DNA of 27,693 nt from Nocardia rhamnosiphila NBRC 108938 (lineage in GTDB: Bacteria; Actinomycetota; Actinomycetes; Mycobacteriales; Mycobacteriaceae), in contig NZ_JOAJ01000018.1 of the NCBI RefSeq assembly GCF_000720425.1, positions 1-27,693 on the forward strand. Direction: 5' to 3'. The notes below the pieces were generated by a model. It did no database searches and was not told the origin of the DNA. It saw only the letters and a list, made by a program, of their open reading frames with translations. Shown here piece after piece: positions 1 to 9,426 of this stretch (position 1 is its first letter; each line of letters starts with the position of its first letter). Position numbers and translations under genes: made by a program.

Positions 1-1416
<1,416 letters not shown>

Positions 1417-2093
1417 GAGAAGCCCTGTGCCGCATCCGCTTTCGGCACTTGTCGGTGCGTATCGACTCGCTGCTCGTCACGTCATGAGCGCGGAGATCGG
1501 CGGAACGACTGTTGCCGCCGGGTGTCCGGAGCAGGGCGGGCGGGCGGCGCCACCGGAAGTAGGCCGGTGGCGCCGCCGGGCGGTCGGTCGGCGGCCGACC
1601 CGGTGTTGCGATAGCGCCCTGCGGCGGCTGTTTCGCCGGAGGTGCCGGCAGCGCGGTCTACCGGCACGCGTTAGGCGTCGACCGCTGAAACGGCAGTCGT
1701 CGGGCGCAGGGCCGGTCGGGAGTTCCTTGCGACGCAAGCGATCTCCGGCCGGAAGCGATGGGATCTCGATGCACCGGTGCTTGTTGCGGTGGGTCGCCCC
1801 ACGGGTTCGTCATGGCGTCGTGGTGAATGATTCGTTCGTCGGCTTATGGCTGCGGTGGCGCTGTTCGACAGTCATCGAGAGTTGGATCAGCGGTGACGCC
1901 GGCGAACGTCGCCGCCGGACCCGAGTTGCCGCATGGACCTCGCCGTGGCATCGGTCGGTGCGCCCGATACCGGCCGGCGATTTCTCTTGTCACCGCGATC
2001 TTCGGACTCGGGCAGATAGGGATTCGACCATCGCTCGCCTGCGTATCGCGACGAAAAGGTGCGCGGGCTTCGCAGCCGCTCCCGGTGGACCGG
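1417..2093. other. 677-bp stretch without a convincing gene
   Basis: No frame here shows consistent GC-rich third positions or a recognisable protein. The only structure I can support is the hairpin at 1543-1577. This is the downstream region both of the repetitive gene (plus strand) and of the TetR gene (minus strand). Confidence 0.6.
1543..1577 (+). terminator. Hairpin, 14-bp perfect stem, likely terminator
   Basis: Arms ggcggcgccaccgg (1543-1556) and ccggtggcgccgcc (1564-1577) are perfectly complementary, with a 7-nt loop. No U-tract follows, as is usual in high-GC actinobacteria. It lies about 125 bp after the stop of the repetitive gene. Confidence 0.55.
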
Positions 2094-2777
2094 TCAGCGG
2101 CGGCGTCCGGGGCAGGGCGCGGCTTTGGCGGACTTCGCCTGATCGACCTCGTCGTCGGTGAGCGCGCGGACCGGGAGTTCCTGGCGGGCCACATTGTCGG
2201 CGCGAATCCCGTTGAGCGTGATGGCCATATAGCGCCGCCAGATCTCGGGGTTGATGGGTTTGGCGAATTCGGCCAGGCCGTCGACCATATGGATCATCGC
2301 GAAAAGGTCCGACGGTTCGATATCGGGCTGTAGTACGCCGGCGTCGCGGGCCCGGTCGACGATCGCGGCCACGGCGGGTTTGATCCGGTCGCGCAGGCCG
2401 TGGAAACGTTCGGTGTCGAGGTCGAGTTCGAGGATGACCTCGCTGAATCCGCGGTTGACGGCCAGATGCCGGCAGGCGTATTCGACGAACTGGACCAGGC
2501 CGAGCCAGGGGTCGGGGTCACGTAGGCCGGCCTCGGCGTGGTCGGCGAACGCACCGAGGTTGTGTTCGAAGACCTCGGCGATGAGTTCCTTCTTGTTGGC
2601 GAAGCGGCGGTAGACCGTTCCCACGCCCACACCCGCGCGCTCGGCGACATCGTCGAGGGTGATCTCCAATCCGCGATCGGCGAACAGTTCACGGGCCGCC
2701 TCGACGATGCGTTGCTGATTGCGTGCGGCGTCGGCGCGCAGACGCCGGGGTGCGCGCAGGGTCGTGGCGTGTTTCAC
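2094..2777 (-). CDS. TetR-family repressor of the adjacent exporter
   Basis: 227 residues. The N-terminal TetR DNA-binding domain spans about residues 15-65 (RIVEAARELFADRGLEITLD, then the recognition region VGVGTVYRRFANKKELIAEV). The C-terminal half is helical and resembles SbtR-type ligand-binding domains (PWLGLVQFVEYACRHLAVNRG). The gene is divergent from the DHA2 exporter at 2909 with 131 bp between starts, and that interval holds two matching inverted repeats (2807-2823 and 2848-2864). The layout is typical of a local drug-responsive repressor controlling itself and the pump. The ligand cannot be read from the sequence. Confidence 0.92.
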   Translation of the reverse strand: MKHATTLRAPRRLRADAARNQQRIVEAARELFADRGLEITLDDVAERAGVGVGTVYRRFANKKELIAEVFEHNLGAFADHAEAGLRDPDPWLGLVQFVEYACRHLAVNRGFSEVILELDLDTERFHGLRDRIKPAVAAIVDRARDAGVLQPDIEPSDLFAMIHMVDGLAEFAKPINPEIWRRYMAITLNGIRADNVARQELPVRALTDDEVDQAKSAKAAPCPGRRR

Positions 2778-2806
2778 ACCGTCAGTCTATCAACGCCGGG
2801 ATTAAG

Positions 2807-2823
2807 CGGAGGCGCCTTCTCCG
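2807..2823 (+). promoter_or_regulatory. Operator copy 1 (CGGAGG-N5-TCTCCG)
   Basis: Inverted repeat CGGAGG CGCCT TCTCCG with one mismatched pair. It matches the second copy at 2848-2864, including the flanking AAG before and TT after. It is likely bound by the divergent TetR protein. Confidence 0.65.
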
Positions 2824-2847
2824 TTATTGTGTTAGCGTTCATATAAG

Positions 2848-2864
2848 CGGAGATACCTTCTCCG
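2848..2864 (+). promoter_or_regulatory. Operator copy 2 (CGGAGA-N5-TCTCCG, perfect)
   Basis: Perfect 6-5-6 inverted repeat CGGAGATACCTTCTCCG. The two copies are 41 bp apart centre to centre, about four helical turns. A TATAAG element (2842-2847) abuts this copy on its left, so a protein bound here would sit on the -10/start region of the exporter promoter. Confidence 0.7.
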
Positions 2865-2908
2865 TTTTCTGATCTTCTCATCAATCCAACCTTCTCCCAA
2901 GGGGCGAG

Positions 2909-4405
2909 ATGACTACCACGATCGATCGCGGTCCATCCGCACAGGAAATACCGTCGGGAAAGCGCGGTTCGCACGCGCTGCGGTGGTGGGTTCTCGCCGT
3001 GCTCGGCGTCGCCCAGCTCATGGTCGTCCTCGATGCGACCGTGGTGAATATCGCACTTCCCGAAGCCCAGCGTGACCTGGGGTTCGACGATGCGAGCAGG
3101 CAGTGGGTGATCACCGGCTACGCCCTCGCGTTCGGCAGCCTGCTGCTGCTCGGTGGTCGCCTCAGCGACCTGTTCGGGCGGCGTAACACCTTCATCGTCG
3201 GCCTCATCGGCTTCTCGGTGGCCTCCGCCGTCGGCGGCGCGGCCACCAACTTCGAAATGCTGGTGGCGGCCCGGGTCGGCCAGGGTGTATTCGGCGCGCT
3301 GCTCGCACCGGCCGCGCTGTCGCTGCTCACCGTGACCTTCACCGAGCCGTCGGAACGGGCCAAGGCGTTCGGAATCTTCGGCGCGGTCGCCGGCACCGGC
3401 GGCGCCATCGGCCTGCTGCTCGGCGGTGCCCTCACCGAATGGGCCTCGTGGCGCTGGGTGATGTTCGTGAACCTGGCGTTCGCGGCGGTCGCGCTGGTCG
3501 GCGCGGTACTGCTGCTGGCCCGCCATGCCGGTGGGTCGCGGCCCAAGCTTGATATCCCGGGTACCGCCGCGGTCACCGCCGCGTTGTTCAGCGTTGTCTA
3601 CGGTTTCTCCCACGCCGAAAGCGACGGCTGGACGAACCCGGTCACTGTGGCGTTCCTCATCGGCGGCGCGGCGCTGCTGGCGGTGTTCGTCTGGCTGGAG
3701 ACCCGGGTGGCCCATCCGCTGCTGCCGCTGCGCATCGTGCTGGACCGCACCCGTGGCGGCGCCTACCTCGCGGTGTTCGTCATGGGCATCGGCATGTTCG
3801 CGATCTTCCTGTTCTTGACCTACTACATGCAGCTGACGCTGGGTTACTCGCCGATCATGACCGGTGTGGCGTTCCTGCCGATGGTCGCCGCCATGGTCGC
3901 CTCCTCGACCACGACACCGTCGCTGCTGCTGCCCAAACTCGGGCCCAAGGTGGTCGTCAGCGGCGGGTTCGCGATCGCCGCGCTCGGCATGGCCTGGCTG
4001 ACCCGTATCGGGCTGGACACCGGGTACGCCACCCATATCCTGCCGGGACTGATCCTGCTCGGGCTGGGTCTCGGTGGCGCGATGTCGACCGCGTTCCAGA
4101 GCGCGACCTCGGGTGTGCGCCACGACGATGCCGGGGTGGCGTCCGCGATGATCAACACCAGCCAGCAGGTCGGCGGATCGATCGGTACGGCACTGCTGAG
4201 CACCATCGCGGCCTCGGCCTCCAGCGATTATCTGGCGGCCCGGACCCCGGACCGGCTCACCGTCGCGCAATCGGCCATCGAGAGTTACACCACCAGCTTC
4301 ACCTGGGCCGCGGGCGTGTTCGTCCTCGGCGCGGTGGTGCTCGCGGTGCTGATGCCGAGCACGCTCCCGGTACCGGCCGAAGGCGAACCGGTACTCGCGC
4401 ACTGA
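2909..4405 (+). CDS. DHA2-family (EmrB/QacA-like) 14-TM multidrug efflux MFS transporter
   Basis: 498 residues, the usual size for 14-TM proton-drug antiporters. Visible signatures: the DHA2 motif D1 in TM1 (LDATVVNIALP), motif A between TM2 and TM3 (GGRLSDLFGRRNTF), and the antiporter motif C in TM5 (GAVAGTGGAIGLLLGG). It acts in the cytoplasmic membrane, exporting hydrophobic or cationic compounds in exchange for protons. The ATG at 2909 is preceded by AAGGGGCG. Two operators for the divergent TetR lie upstream. A strong hairpin terminator follows 15 bp after the stop. The substrate cannot be assigned. Confidence 0.93.
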   Translation: MTTTIDRGPSAQEIPSGKRGSHALRWWVLAVLGVAQLMVVLDATVVNIALPEAQRDLGFDDASRQWVITGYALAFGSLLLLGGRLSDLFGRRNTFIVGLIGFSVASAVGGAATNFEMLVAARVGQGVFGALLAPAALSLLTVTFTEPSERAKAFGIFGAVAGTGGAIGLLLGGALTEWASWRWVMFVNLAFAAVALVGAVLLLARHAGGSRPKLDIPGTAAVTAALFSVVYGFSHAESDGWTNPVTVAFLIGGAALLAVFVWLETRVAHPLLPLRIVLDRTRGGAYLAVFVMGIGMFAIFLFLTYYMQLTLGYSPIMTGVAFLPMVAAMVASSTTTPSLLLPKLGPKVVVSGGFAIAALGMAWLTRIGLDTGYATHILPGLILLGLGLGGAMSTAFQSATSGVRHDDAGVASAMINTSQQVGGSIGTALLSTIAASASSDYLAARTPDRLTVAQSAIESYTTSFTWAAGVFVLGAVVLAVLMPSTLPVPAEGEPVLAH

Positions 4406-4419
4406 TATCCCGCGACAGA

Positions 4420-4454
4420 ACCGCCCGCCTCCGCGATATGCGGAGGCGGGCGGT
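4420..4454 (+). terminator. Bidirectional hairpin terminator, 15-bp stem
   Basis: Arms accgcccgcctccgc (4420-4434) and gcggaggcgggcggt (4440-4454) pair perfectly around the loop gatat. It sits between the convergent exporter (stop 4405) and DEAD-box helicase (stop 4489) genes and can serve both. A T-rich tgttgt follows on the plus strand. Confidence 0.85.
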
Positions 4455-4488
4455 GTTGTATGGACCGACCGGCGGCGTTATCCCGTGA

Positions 4489-6144
4489 TCAGCCGGCCGG
4501 ACGGGTTGCCCGGCGAGGCCGGCGCTGGGCGCGCGCGGGATCGCTGTGCGGGGTGCGCGCGCCGTTCGTCCGAGCCGAACCGCCGGACTGTCCGGCGCCC
4601 TGCTCCGGCTGCCGCCGGGTCGGCGCGGCGGACTGCCGGGCGCTGTGACCCGCCGCGGTGGCCCGGGCCCCGGACCGTCCCGCGGCATTTCCCCGCCGCC
4701 CGGCGGATCCGCGCGCACCCGCGTGTTCGGCGGCGCCGGAGCGTTCACCCTGCCGCGACCGTTTCGCGGTGTTCTCCGCGCGGCCGCGCTCCCCACCCCG
4801 CGGGGTGGTCGTATCGCGCGCATCGGAGCGCACCCCTTCGGCATGCCCACCGGTGCCCCGGCGGCCGCGCGATCCGCGCCGGCCGTTGCGGGATCCGCCG
4901 GTGGCCCCGCGCGGGGTGGCCGGCTCCGCCGCGGCGGGTGCCGGATGGGCGGCGACGGGTTCGATGAGACCCGAGCCGTCCGACAGGTCGGCGATGATCG
5001 GGGAATCGACGGTCACCGGGCGGGGGCGCGCCTCGATCCCGGCCTTGCGCAGCAGTGCCGCCACATCCTTGCGCTGCTCGGGCAGTACCAGCGTCACCAC
5101 CGTGCCCTCGGTGCCCGCGCGGGCCGTGCGGCCGGACCGGTGCAGATATGCCTTGTGTTCGGCGGGCGGATCGACGTGCACCACCAGTTCGAGATCGTCG
5201 ACGTGGATACCGCGTGCGGCGATATCCGTCGCGACCATGACCTTGGCGGTACCCGCGGCGAAGGCGGCGAGGTTGCGGTCACGCGCCGGCTGGGAGAGGT
5301 TGCCGTGCAGGTCGACGGCGGCGATACCCGCGCGGCTGAGTTCCCCGGCGAGCCGGCGGGCGTGATGTTTGGTGCGCATGAACAGGATGCGGCGACCACT
5401 GCCCGCGGCGAGCGCGCGCACGAGTTCCTTCTTCGCCGCCGCCCCTTCGACCTCGAAGATGTGATGGGTCATCTTCGGCGGCGGTGCGGCGGCCTCGTCG
5501 ACCGAATGCGAGATCGGCGCATGCATGAACCGGTCGACCAGTTTCCCGACGCCGTTGTCCAACGTCGCCGAGAACAGCAGGCGCTGGCCGTCGCGCGGTG
5601 TGGCCGTGAGGATCCGGATCACGCCGGGCAGGAAGCCGAGGTCGGCCATATGGTCGGCTTCGTCGAGCACCGTGATACGCACGGCGTCCAGCGACAGCGC
5701 ACGCTGCTGCATCAGATCCTCGAGCCGGCCGGGGCAGGCGACGACGATATCGACTCCCTGTTTCAGGGCTTTGATCTGGCGGTTCACCGGCACGCCGCCG
5801 AAAACGGTGGTCACCCGCAGACCGCACACCTCCGCCAGCGGGGCGACGGTCGCGGCGATCTGGGTGGCGAGTTCCCGGGTGGGCGCCAGGATCAGCCCCG
5901 TGGGCCGGCCCGGGGTGCGCGGCGCGCCGGCGAGCAGCGCGACCACCGGGATGCCGAACGCCAGCGTCTTACCGCTGCCGGTCTTCCCACGGCCGAGGAC
6001 ATCGCGACCGGCGAGGGTGTCGGGCAGGGAGGCGTTCTGGATCGGGAAGGGTTCGGTGATACCGCTGTCCGCGAGTTTCGCGACGATATCGGCCGGAACG
6101 CCGAGGTCGGTGAACGTCTGCGCGGCAGCAGTGTTGGCAAGCAT
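4489..6144 (-). CDS. DEAD-box ATP-dependent RNA helicase with basic C-terminal tail
   Basis: 551 residues from the ATG at 6144 (MLANTAAAQTFTDLG). All helicase motifs are present: Q motif (EPFPIQ, about 31-36), motif I (GKTGSGKT, 53-60), Ia (PTRELA, 88-93), Ib (PGR, 138-140), II (DEAD, 161-164), III (SAT, 192-194), V (TDIAARG, 306-312) and VI (HRSGRTAR, 335-342). From about residue 400 the protein becomes a disordered Arg/Gly/Ala-rich tail, typical of RNA-binding extensions in actinobacterial helicases. It unwinds RNA in ribosome assembly or decay, by family knowledge. The frame stays open upstream to 6396, but that part is Arg/Pro-rich and unlike the family. An ATG at 6168 is the other reasonable start; neither has a strong Shine-Dalgarno. 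It lies 248 bp downstream of the TetR gene on the same strand. Confidence 0.9.
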   Translation of the reverse strand: MLANTAAAQTFTDLGVPADIVAKLADSGITEPFPIQNASLPDTLAGRDVLGRGKTGSGKTLAFGIPVVALLAGAPRTPGRPTGLILAPTRELATQIAATVAPLAEVCGLRVTTVFGGVPVNRQIKALKQGVDIVVACPGRLEDLMQQRALSLDAVRITVLDEADHMADLGFLPGVIRILTATPRDGQRLLFSATLDNGVGKLVDRFMHAPISHSVDEAAAPPPKMTHHIFEVEGAAAKKELVRALAAGSGRRILFMRTKHHARRLAGELSRAGIAAVDLHGNLSQPARDRNLAAFAAGTAKVMVATDIAARGIHVDDLELVVHVDPPAEHKAYLHRSGRTARAGTEGTVVTLVLPEQRKDVAALLRKAGIEARPRPVTVDSPIIADLSDGSGLIEPVAAHPAPAAAEPATPRGATGGSRNGRRGSRGRRGTGGHAEGVRSDARDTTTPRGGERGRAENTAKRSRQGERSGAAEHAGARGSAGRRGNAAGRSGARATAAGHSARQSAAPTRRQPEQGAGQSGGSARTNGARTPHSDPARAQRRPRRATRPAG

Positions 6145-6308
6145 GAAGGTATGAGCGCCTTTCGGCATCGGAGGTGATACCGCGACGTCCGTTCGGACCG
6201 TCTGTCCGCGCCTACTCGAGGTGGCGGTGTCGCGGGTCCCGACGCGAAAGGGCTGGTGATCCGCGACGGAGAGTACATGTGTGCGCATCGGGCGCGGGTA
6301 CTGAAGCG

Positions 6309-6314
6309 ATCCTA
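6309..6314 (-). promoter_or_regulatory. Candidate -10 element (TAGGAT) of the helicase gene
   Basis: On the minus strand TAGGAT matches the actinobacterial -10 consensus. Transcription from here would give an untranslated leader of about 150-160 nt before the ATG at 6144. No good -35 is visible, so this is a modest prediction. Confidence 0.35.
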
Positions 6315-6392
6315 CCGTACCGCCCGTTTCGTTCCGGACCGGTGATCGACGGCACGGTGTGACGCATCTCCACCCGGCGCCGCGGGTGCATG

Positions 6393-6965
6393 TCACCCGG
6401 TGCGGCGGATTGCCGCGAGCACCGTGTCCACCGAGTGGCCGGCCAGTTCATCGGAGAGCGGCAGATGTCGGAACAGTGCCCGGAAGTAGATCGGCGCGGC
6501 GACCGCGTCGAGTACGAAATCGATATCGGTGCCCGGGTCGATCTCGCCGCGGTCGATCGCGGCGCGCAGGGCGCGGGCCGTGGTCTCGCGGCGCGGGCCG
6601 AACACGGTGGACCACAGCTGTTCGCGCAGTTCCGGATCGGCGGCGAGGTCGGCGACCAGGGCGGGTAACACGCGGCCCAGCGAGGTATCGCGCAGGGCGG
6701 TCACCAATTCCCGCATGGAGTGGGTCAGATCGGCGCGGAGCTCGCCGGTGTCCGGGGTCGGTTCGAGTCCGAGCAGATCGGCCACCACCGCGGCCACCAG
6801 ATGTCGTTTGGACGGCCAGCGCCGATAGATCGCCGGGCGATGGATACCGGCGCTCGCGGCGACCTGGCCGATGGTGAGGCCCGCGTACCCCTTGGCGTCG
6901 AGCAGGGTTCGCGCGGCCGCCAGGACGGCGATGTCGATTCGTTCGTCGCGGGTGCGTCCCGGCAT
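6393..6965 (-). CDS. TetR-family transcriptional regulator
   Basis: 190 residues. The HTH is IGQVAASAGIHRPAIYRRWPSKRHLV (about residues 33-58), preceded by helix 1 (IAVLAAARTLLDAKGYAGLT). The C-terminal domain (LVTALRDTSLGRVLPALVADLAADPEL) resembles the TetR_C_11/16-type ligand-binding domains. The ATG overlaps the TGA of the upstream VOC gene by one base (TGATG), so the two are translationally coupled. It probably binds the palindrome at 7401-7418 that overlaps the start region of this two-gene operon, giving autoregulation. Confidence 0.9.
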   Translation of the reverse strand: MPGRTRDERIDIAVLAAARTLLDAKGYAGLTIGQVAASAGIHRPAIYRRWPSKRHLVAAVVADLLGLEPTPDTGELRADLTHSMRELVTALRDTSLGRVLPALVADLAADPELREQLWSTVFGPRRETTARALRAAIDRGEIDPGTDIDFVLDAVAAPIYFRALFRHLPLSDELAGHSVDTVLAAIRRTG

Positions 6966-7390
6966 CAGAACACCGGCCGGGGGACGAGTACGACCTGCCA
7001 GCCGTCCGGGTCCGGGAACGCCAGGGCTCCGTGGGCGGCCCAGTAGGGGTTCTCGGTGGGGACCGGTTCGGCGCCGAATTCGCCGAGTCGTCGGACTGTC
7101 TCGAACATCCGCGCCTCCGATTGGAAGTACAGCACCAGCAAATTCTCGTTGCTCGGCGCGTCACCGGGGCTGCCGTCGGTGTGGGTGGTGAATTCGAGGT
7201 GGTAGCCGGTGCCGGGGAGGCCGAGCATCACCCCGTCGTAGCCGGCGTGATTCGCGAACCGGTAGAGCTCGCGCAGGCCGATCCCTTCGACGTAGAAGCG
7301 GATCACCTCATCGAGCCGGTCGGTGGGGCGGGCGAATCTGACCTGGGCCACTCCCAGGTTGCCGGGCCAGGCGTCGTCAGCGGCGGTCAT
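6965..7390 (-). CDS. VOC-superfamily (glyoxalase/dioxygenase-fold) protein
   Basis: 141 residues with paired beta-alpha-beta-beta-beta modules of the vicinal oxygen chelate fold: QVRFARPTDRLDEVIRFYVEGIGLREL at the start, GYHLEFTTH in the middle, and AHGALAFPDPDGWQVVLVPRP at the end. Candidate metal ligands are His and Glu in YHLEFTTH; the substrate is unknown. It is the first gene of a pair with the TetR at 6393. There is no Shine-Dalgarno before the ATG (TTATCCTCATG), so it may be leaderless. The VOC-TetR pairing suggests an inducible resistance or detoxification protein, but this is inference. Confidence 0.85.
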   Translation of the reverse strand: MTAADDAWPGNLGVAQVRFARPTDRLDEVIRFYVEGIGLRELYRFANHAGYDGVMLGLPGTGYHLEFTTHTDGSPGDAPSNENLLVLYFQSEARMFETVRRLGEFGAEPVPTENPYWAAHGALAFPDPDGWQVVLVPRPVF

Positions 7391-7400
7391 GAGGATAACA

Positions 7401-7418
7401 GTACAGTACGTACCGTAT
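7401..7418 (-). promoter_or_regulatory. TetR-type operator at the VOC-TetR promoter
   Basis: The plus-strand sequence GTACAGTACGTACCGTAT is an imperfect palindrome with the symmetric core TAC-n-GTACGTAC-n-GTA. It ends 11 bp before the VOC start codon and overlaps the presumed -10 region, where a repressor would block initiation. Confidence 0.6.
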
Positions 7419-7473
7419 CGTATTGCGGTCCAGTGGTCCGCCGGTTTCGGGCGTGGGGTGTGTGGCCGCGCGG

Positions 7474-7495
7474 TTCATCGGTCCGGACCGATGAA
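7474..7495. promoter_or_regulatory. 22-bp perfect palindrome, operator-like
   Basis: Left arm TTCATCGGTCC (7474-7484) is followed directly by its exact reverse complement GGACCGATGAA (7485-7495), with no spacer, then AAAATC. The lack of a loop argues for a dimeric-protein binding site rather than a terminator. It lies between the divergent VOC (start 7390) and NPCBM (start 7677) genes. Confidence 0.5.
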
Positions 7496-7676
7496 AAATC
7501 ATAGTTCGCCGCTATTTTCGGAATCCCATGGTCGAGCACCGGAAATTCGAATCGCGCACCGGCGGGCAGAACAATCCGCCGCGGCGCTCCAATTCCATCA
7601 CCCCGCCCGGCGTGGTATATCTCTGCTGCGGCGCCCGGCCGGGCTCCGTCGAGTTACGTCGAAGAAGAGTGTGCGC

Positions 7677-8354
7677 GTGTCCAATCCAACCGAACCCACT
7701 CGCGGGCCGAACCCGCGCTCCCATTCGCCGGCGACCGGCACCGCGGCCCCCAAGAGTGCCCGGGACGCCGAACGCGGGGTAATGCTCGTCTCGGGGGCGG
7801 GTATCGCGCTGGCCGTCGTCGGATTGGTGGTCACCCTCCTCGTCGGGTCCGGTTCCACGGACGCGGAAGCCGATAGCGCACAGGCGATTACGACGAGCGA
7901 GAGTGCGGCACCGCCCACGGCGCCGGCACCGGCTCCCGCGCCGCTGCCCAAGCGGTACCTGGCCGATATGTCGCCCACCACCGGGACCGCGTATACCGGC
8001 ACGATATCGGTCAACGGCGTCTCCTACCCGCATTCGATCTATCAGCAGTTCAGCGGCTGCGATACCGAGGTGGGCCACACCTACACCCTGAATCGGGAAT
8101 GGTCGCGGTTCAGCTCGACTATCGGTATCGCCGACGGCGGCAATTCCCAATCGGTGCTCCAGTTCGAGGTGATCGCCGACGGAAAATCGATCTATTCCTC
8201 CGGCAACGTTCCGGTGGGGCAATCGCCGACGGTGGATGTGCCGGTCGCGGGTGTCCAGAACCTCACGATCAGTTTCCTGTTCGTCGGCGGGAATATGGAG
8301 AGCTGCAGTCAGGCGGGTAACGGCGTGTGGGGTGACGCGGGGCTCACGAAGTAG
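7677..8354 (+). CDS. Membrane-anchored protein with NPCBM/NEW2-like domain
   Basis: 225 residues from the GTG at 7677, which follows GAAGAAGAG at a suitable distance (a GTG at 7671 is the alternative). Order: a polar N-terminus (about 1-38), one membrane segment (VMLVSGAGIALAVVGLVVTLL), a Thr/Ala/Pro linker ending in APAPAPLPKR, then a beta-sandwich domain. That domain has the hallmarks of NPCBM/NEW2 (PF08305): RYLADMSPTTGTAYTGTISV, SYPHSIYQQFSGCDTEVGHT, SRFSSTIGIADGG, LQFEVIADGKSIYSS and VDVPVAGVQNLTISF. Family members bind carbohydrate, so an extracytoplasmic wall-side role is likely. Two Cys in the domain (SGCD and ESCS) could form a disulfide. It stands alone. Confidence 0.82.
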   Translation: MSNPTEPTRGPNPRSHSPATGTAAPKSARDAERGVMLVSGAGIALAVVGLVVTLLVGSGSTDAEADSAQAITTSESAAPPTAPAPAPAPLPKRYLADMSPTTGTAYTGTISVNGVSYPHSIYQQFSGCDTEVGHTYTLNREWSRFSSTIGIADGGNSQSVLQFEVIADGKSIYSSGNVPVGQSPTVDVPVAGVQNLTISFLFVGGNMESCSQAGNGVWGDAGLTK

Positions 8355-8514
8355 GCGACCCGGGTGGCCCGCTCGGTGCCCGGGTCATCGCAGCCCGGCG
8401 GCCGGGCGGCTGCCGTCCGGACCCCGGTATGGGGAAGCCGGGCCGGGCGCCGACGGTCGCGGGCGGGAATCGGACAGTTCGTTTCGGCGACCGGCGCTGC
8501 GAAACCTGCCTACG

Positions 8515-9405
8515 ATGCGGTGGTCCCCATCGCACCGGGCCCCGGTCGGGCCCATATCGCAGCCGGAGGACCGAGTTGTTGCGCCGGGTTCTCGCCGAGA
8601 TGCACAGGCCGCGCATGCGGCCGTAGTCGGTTTCGGGCGTGCCTCCGAGCAACCCCTTCGGAAGACGAGTGATGCTCTCGATCTGGCGGCCGACACGCTG
8701 GAAGGCAGCGCACGCGGGATCCCGGGCGGTGGACCCGGACGGCAGGATGACGGTCTGGAGGGGGCGCCCGGCCGGGGCTCGCCGGAATCCACCCCGGGAA
8801 CCGCGGACCCGGCCCTGATCGTCGCCGATGAACTGCATCGGATCCATCTGTCGGGGGCCCGGGCGATGTGGACCAACTTCCTGCCCCGGTTCATTTCCAA
8901 CCGGAAGTTCGAGCAGTGGATCACCGCGCGGACCGAGGGTCCGCTGCCGCGGCTCGACGCCGGGTCCGGTTGGAATTGCTGGGAGATGATCCTGTGGGTG
9001 GCGGCGGACAAGGGCGTGCTGACGCATGCGCAGATCCGGAAACAGTACGCGTCGATCCTGGGCCGGAGGGCCCAGCGGAATCGGCAGCAGGGGTTCCTAC
9101 CGCAGGAGTTTCCGAAGCAGATGCGGAAGACGATGCTGCCGCACGGAACGCAGGACCTCGACATGAGCGACCCCGACGGCCCACGGCCCGGACGCAGCGA
9201 TCTGCTCGTCTGGCACGGGCTGGGTGAAGGCAACGCTCAGCGGGACCCGGAGGTGTACTCGTTCTGGCCGCCGCCCACCGGGCCGCTGGTGCCCGGGACG
9301 GTGACAGACGCGGTACAGATCACCACCGTCAACGCGTTGACGCCTTATGCCGACGGCCAGGGCATTCCCGCACAACCGATCCGGTACGGGCGAGGTCCCT
9401 GGTAG
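8515..9405 (+). CDS. NCWE-motif protein, possible Cys-dependent NlpC/P60-like or toxin-like enzyme
   Basis: 296 residues from the first clear in-frame ATG (8515). Coding bias is weak before about 8690 and strong after, so the true N-terminus is uncertain and the first 60 residues may be a remnant. Residues 60-100 are a Gly/Pro/Ser linker. The rest is globular: DELHRIHLSGARAMWTNFLP, then GWNCWEMILWVAADKGVLT (Cys155-Trp156-Glu157), and near the C-terminus DPEVYSFWPPPTGP. An N-C-W-E start of a helix followed later by an EVYSFW strand recalls papain-like NlpC/P60-related amidase or toxin domains, with Cys155 as candidate nucleophile. The usual His in the following strand is not obvious (His210 and His234 are the nearest). 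I cannot assign a family with certainty. No immunity gene is visible next to it. Confidence 0.6.
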   Translation: MRWSPSHRAPVGPISQPEDRVVAPGSRRDAQAAHAAVVGFGRASEQPLRKTSDALDLAADTLEGSARGIPGGGPGRQDDGLEGAPGRGSPESTPGTADPALIVADELHRIHLSGARAMWTNFLPRFISNRKFEQWITARTEGPLPRLDAGSGWNCWEMILWVAADKGVLTHAQIRKQYASILGRRAQRNRQQGFLPQEFPKQMRKTMLPHGTQDLDMSDPDGPRPGRSDLLVWHGLGEGNAQRDPEVYSFWPPPTGPLVPGTVTDAVQITTVNALTPYADGQGIPAQPIRYGRGPW

Positions 9406-9426
9406 CCGCGGAAGGGTGCGGCCCGG

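Noticed and set aside
2774..4402. 542-residue minus-strand frame opposite the MFS gene
   Set aside because: Composition is Arg/Gly/Glu/His-rich without domains; the plus-strand MFS is unmistakable.
4546..6177. 543-residue plus-strand frame opposite the helicase
   Set aside because: Antisense shadow of a gene with all DEAD-box motifs.
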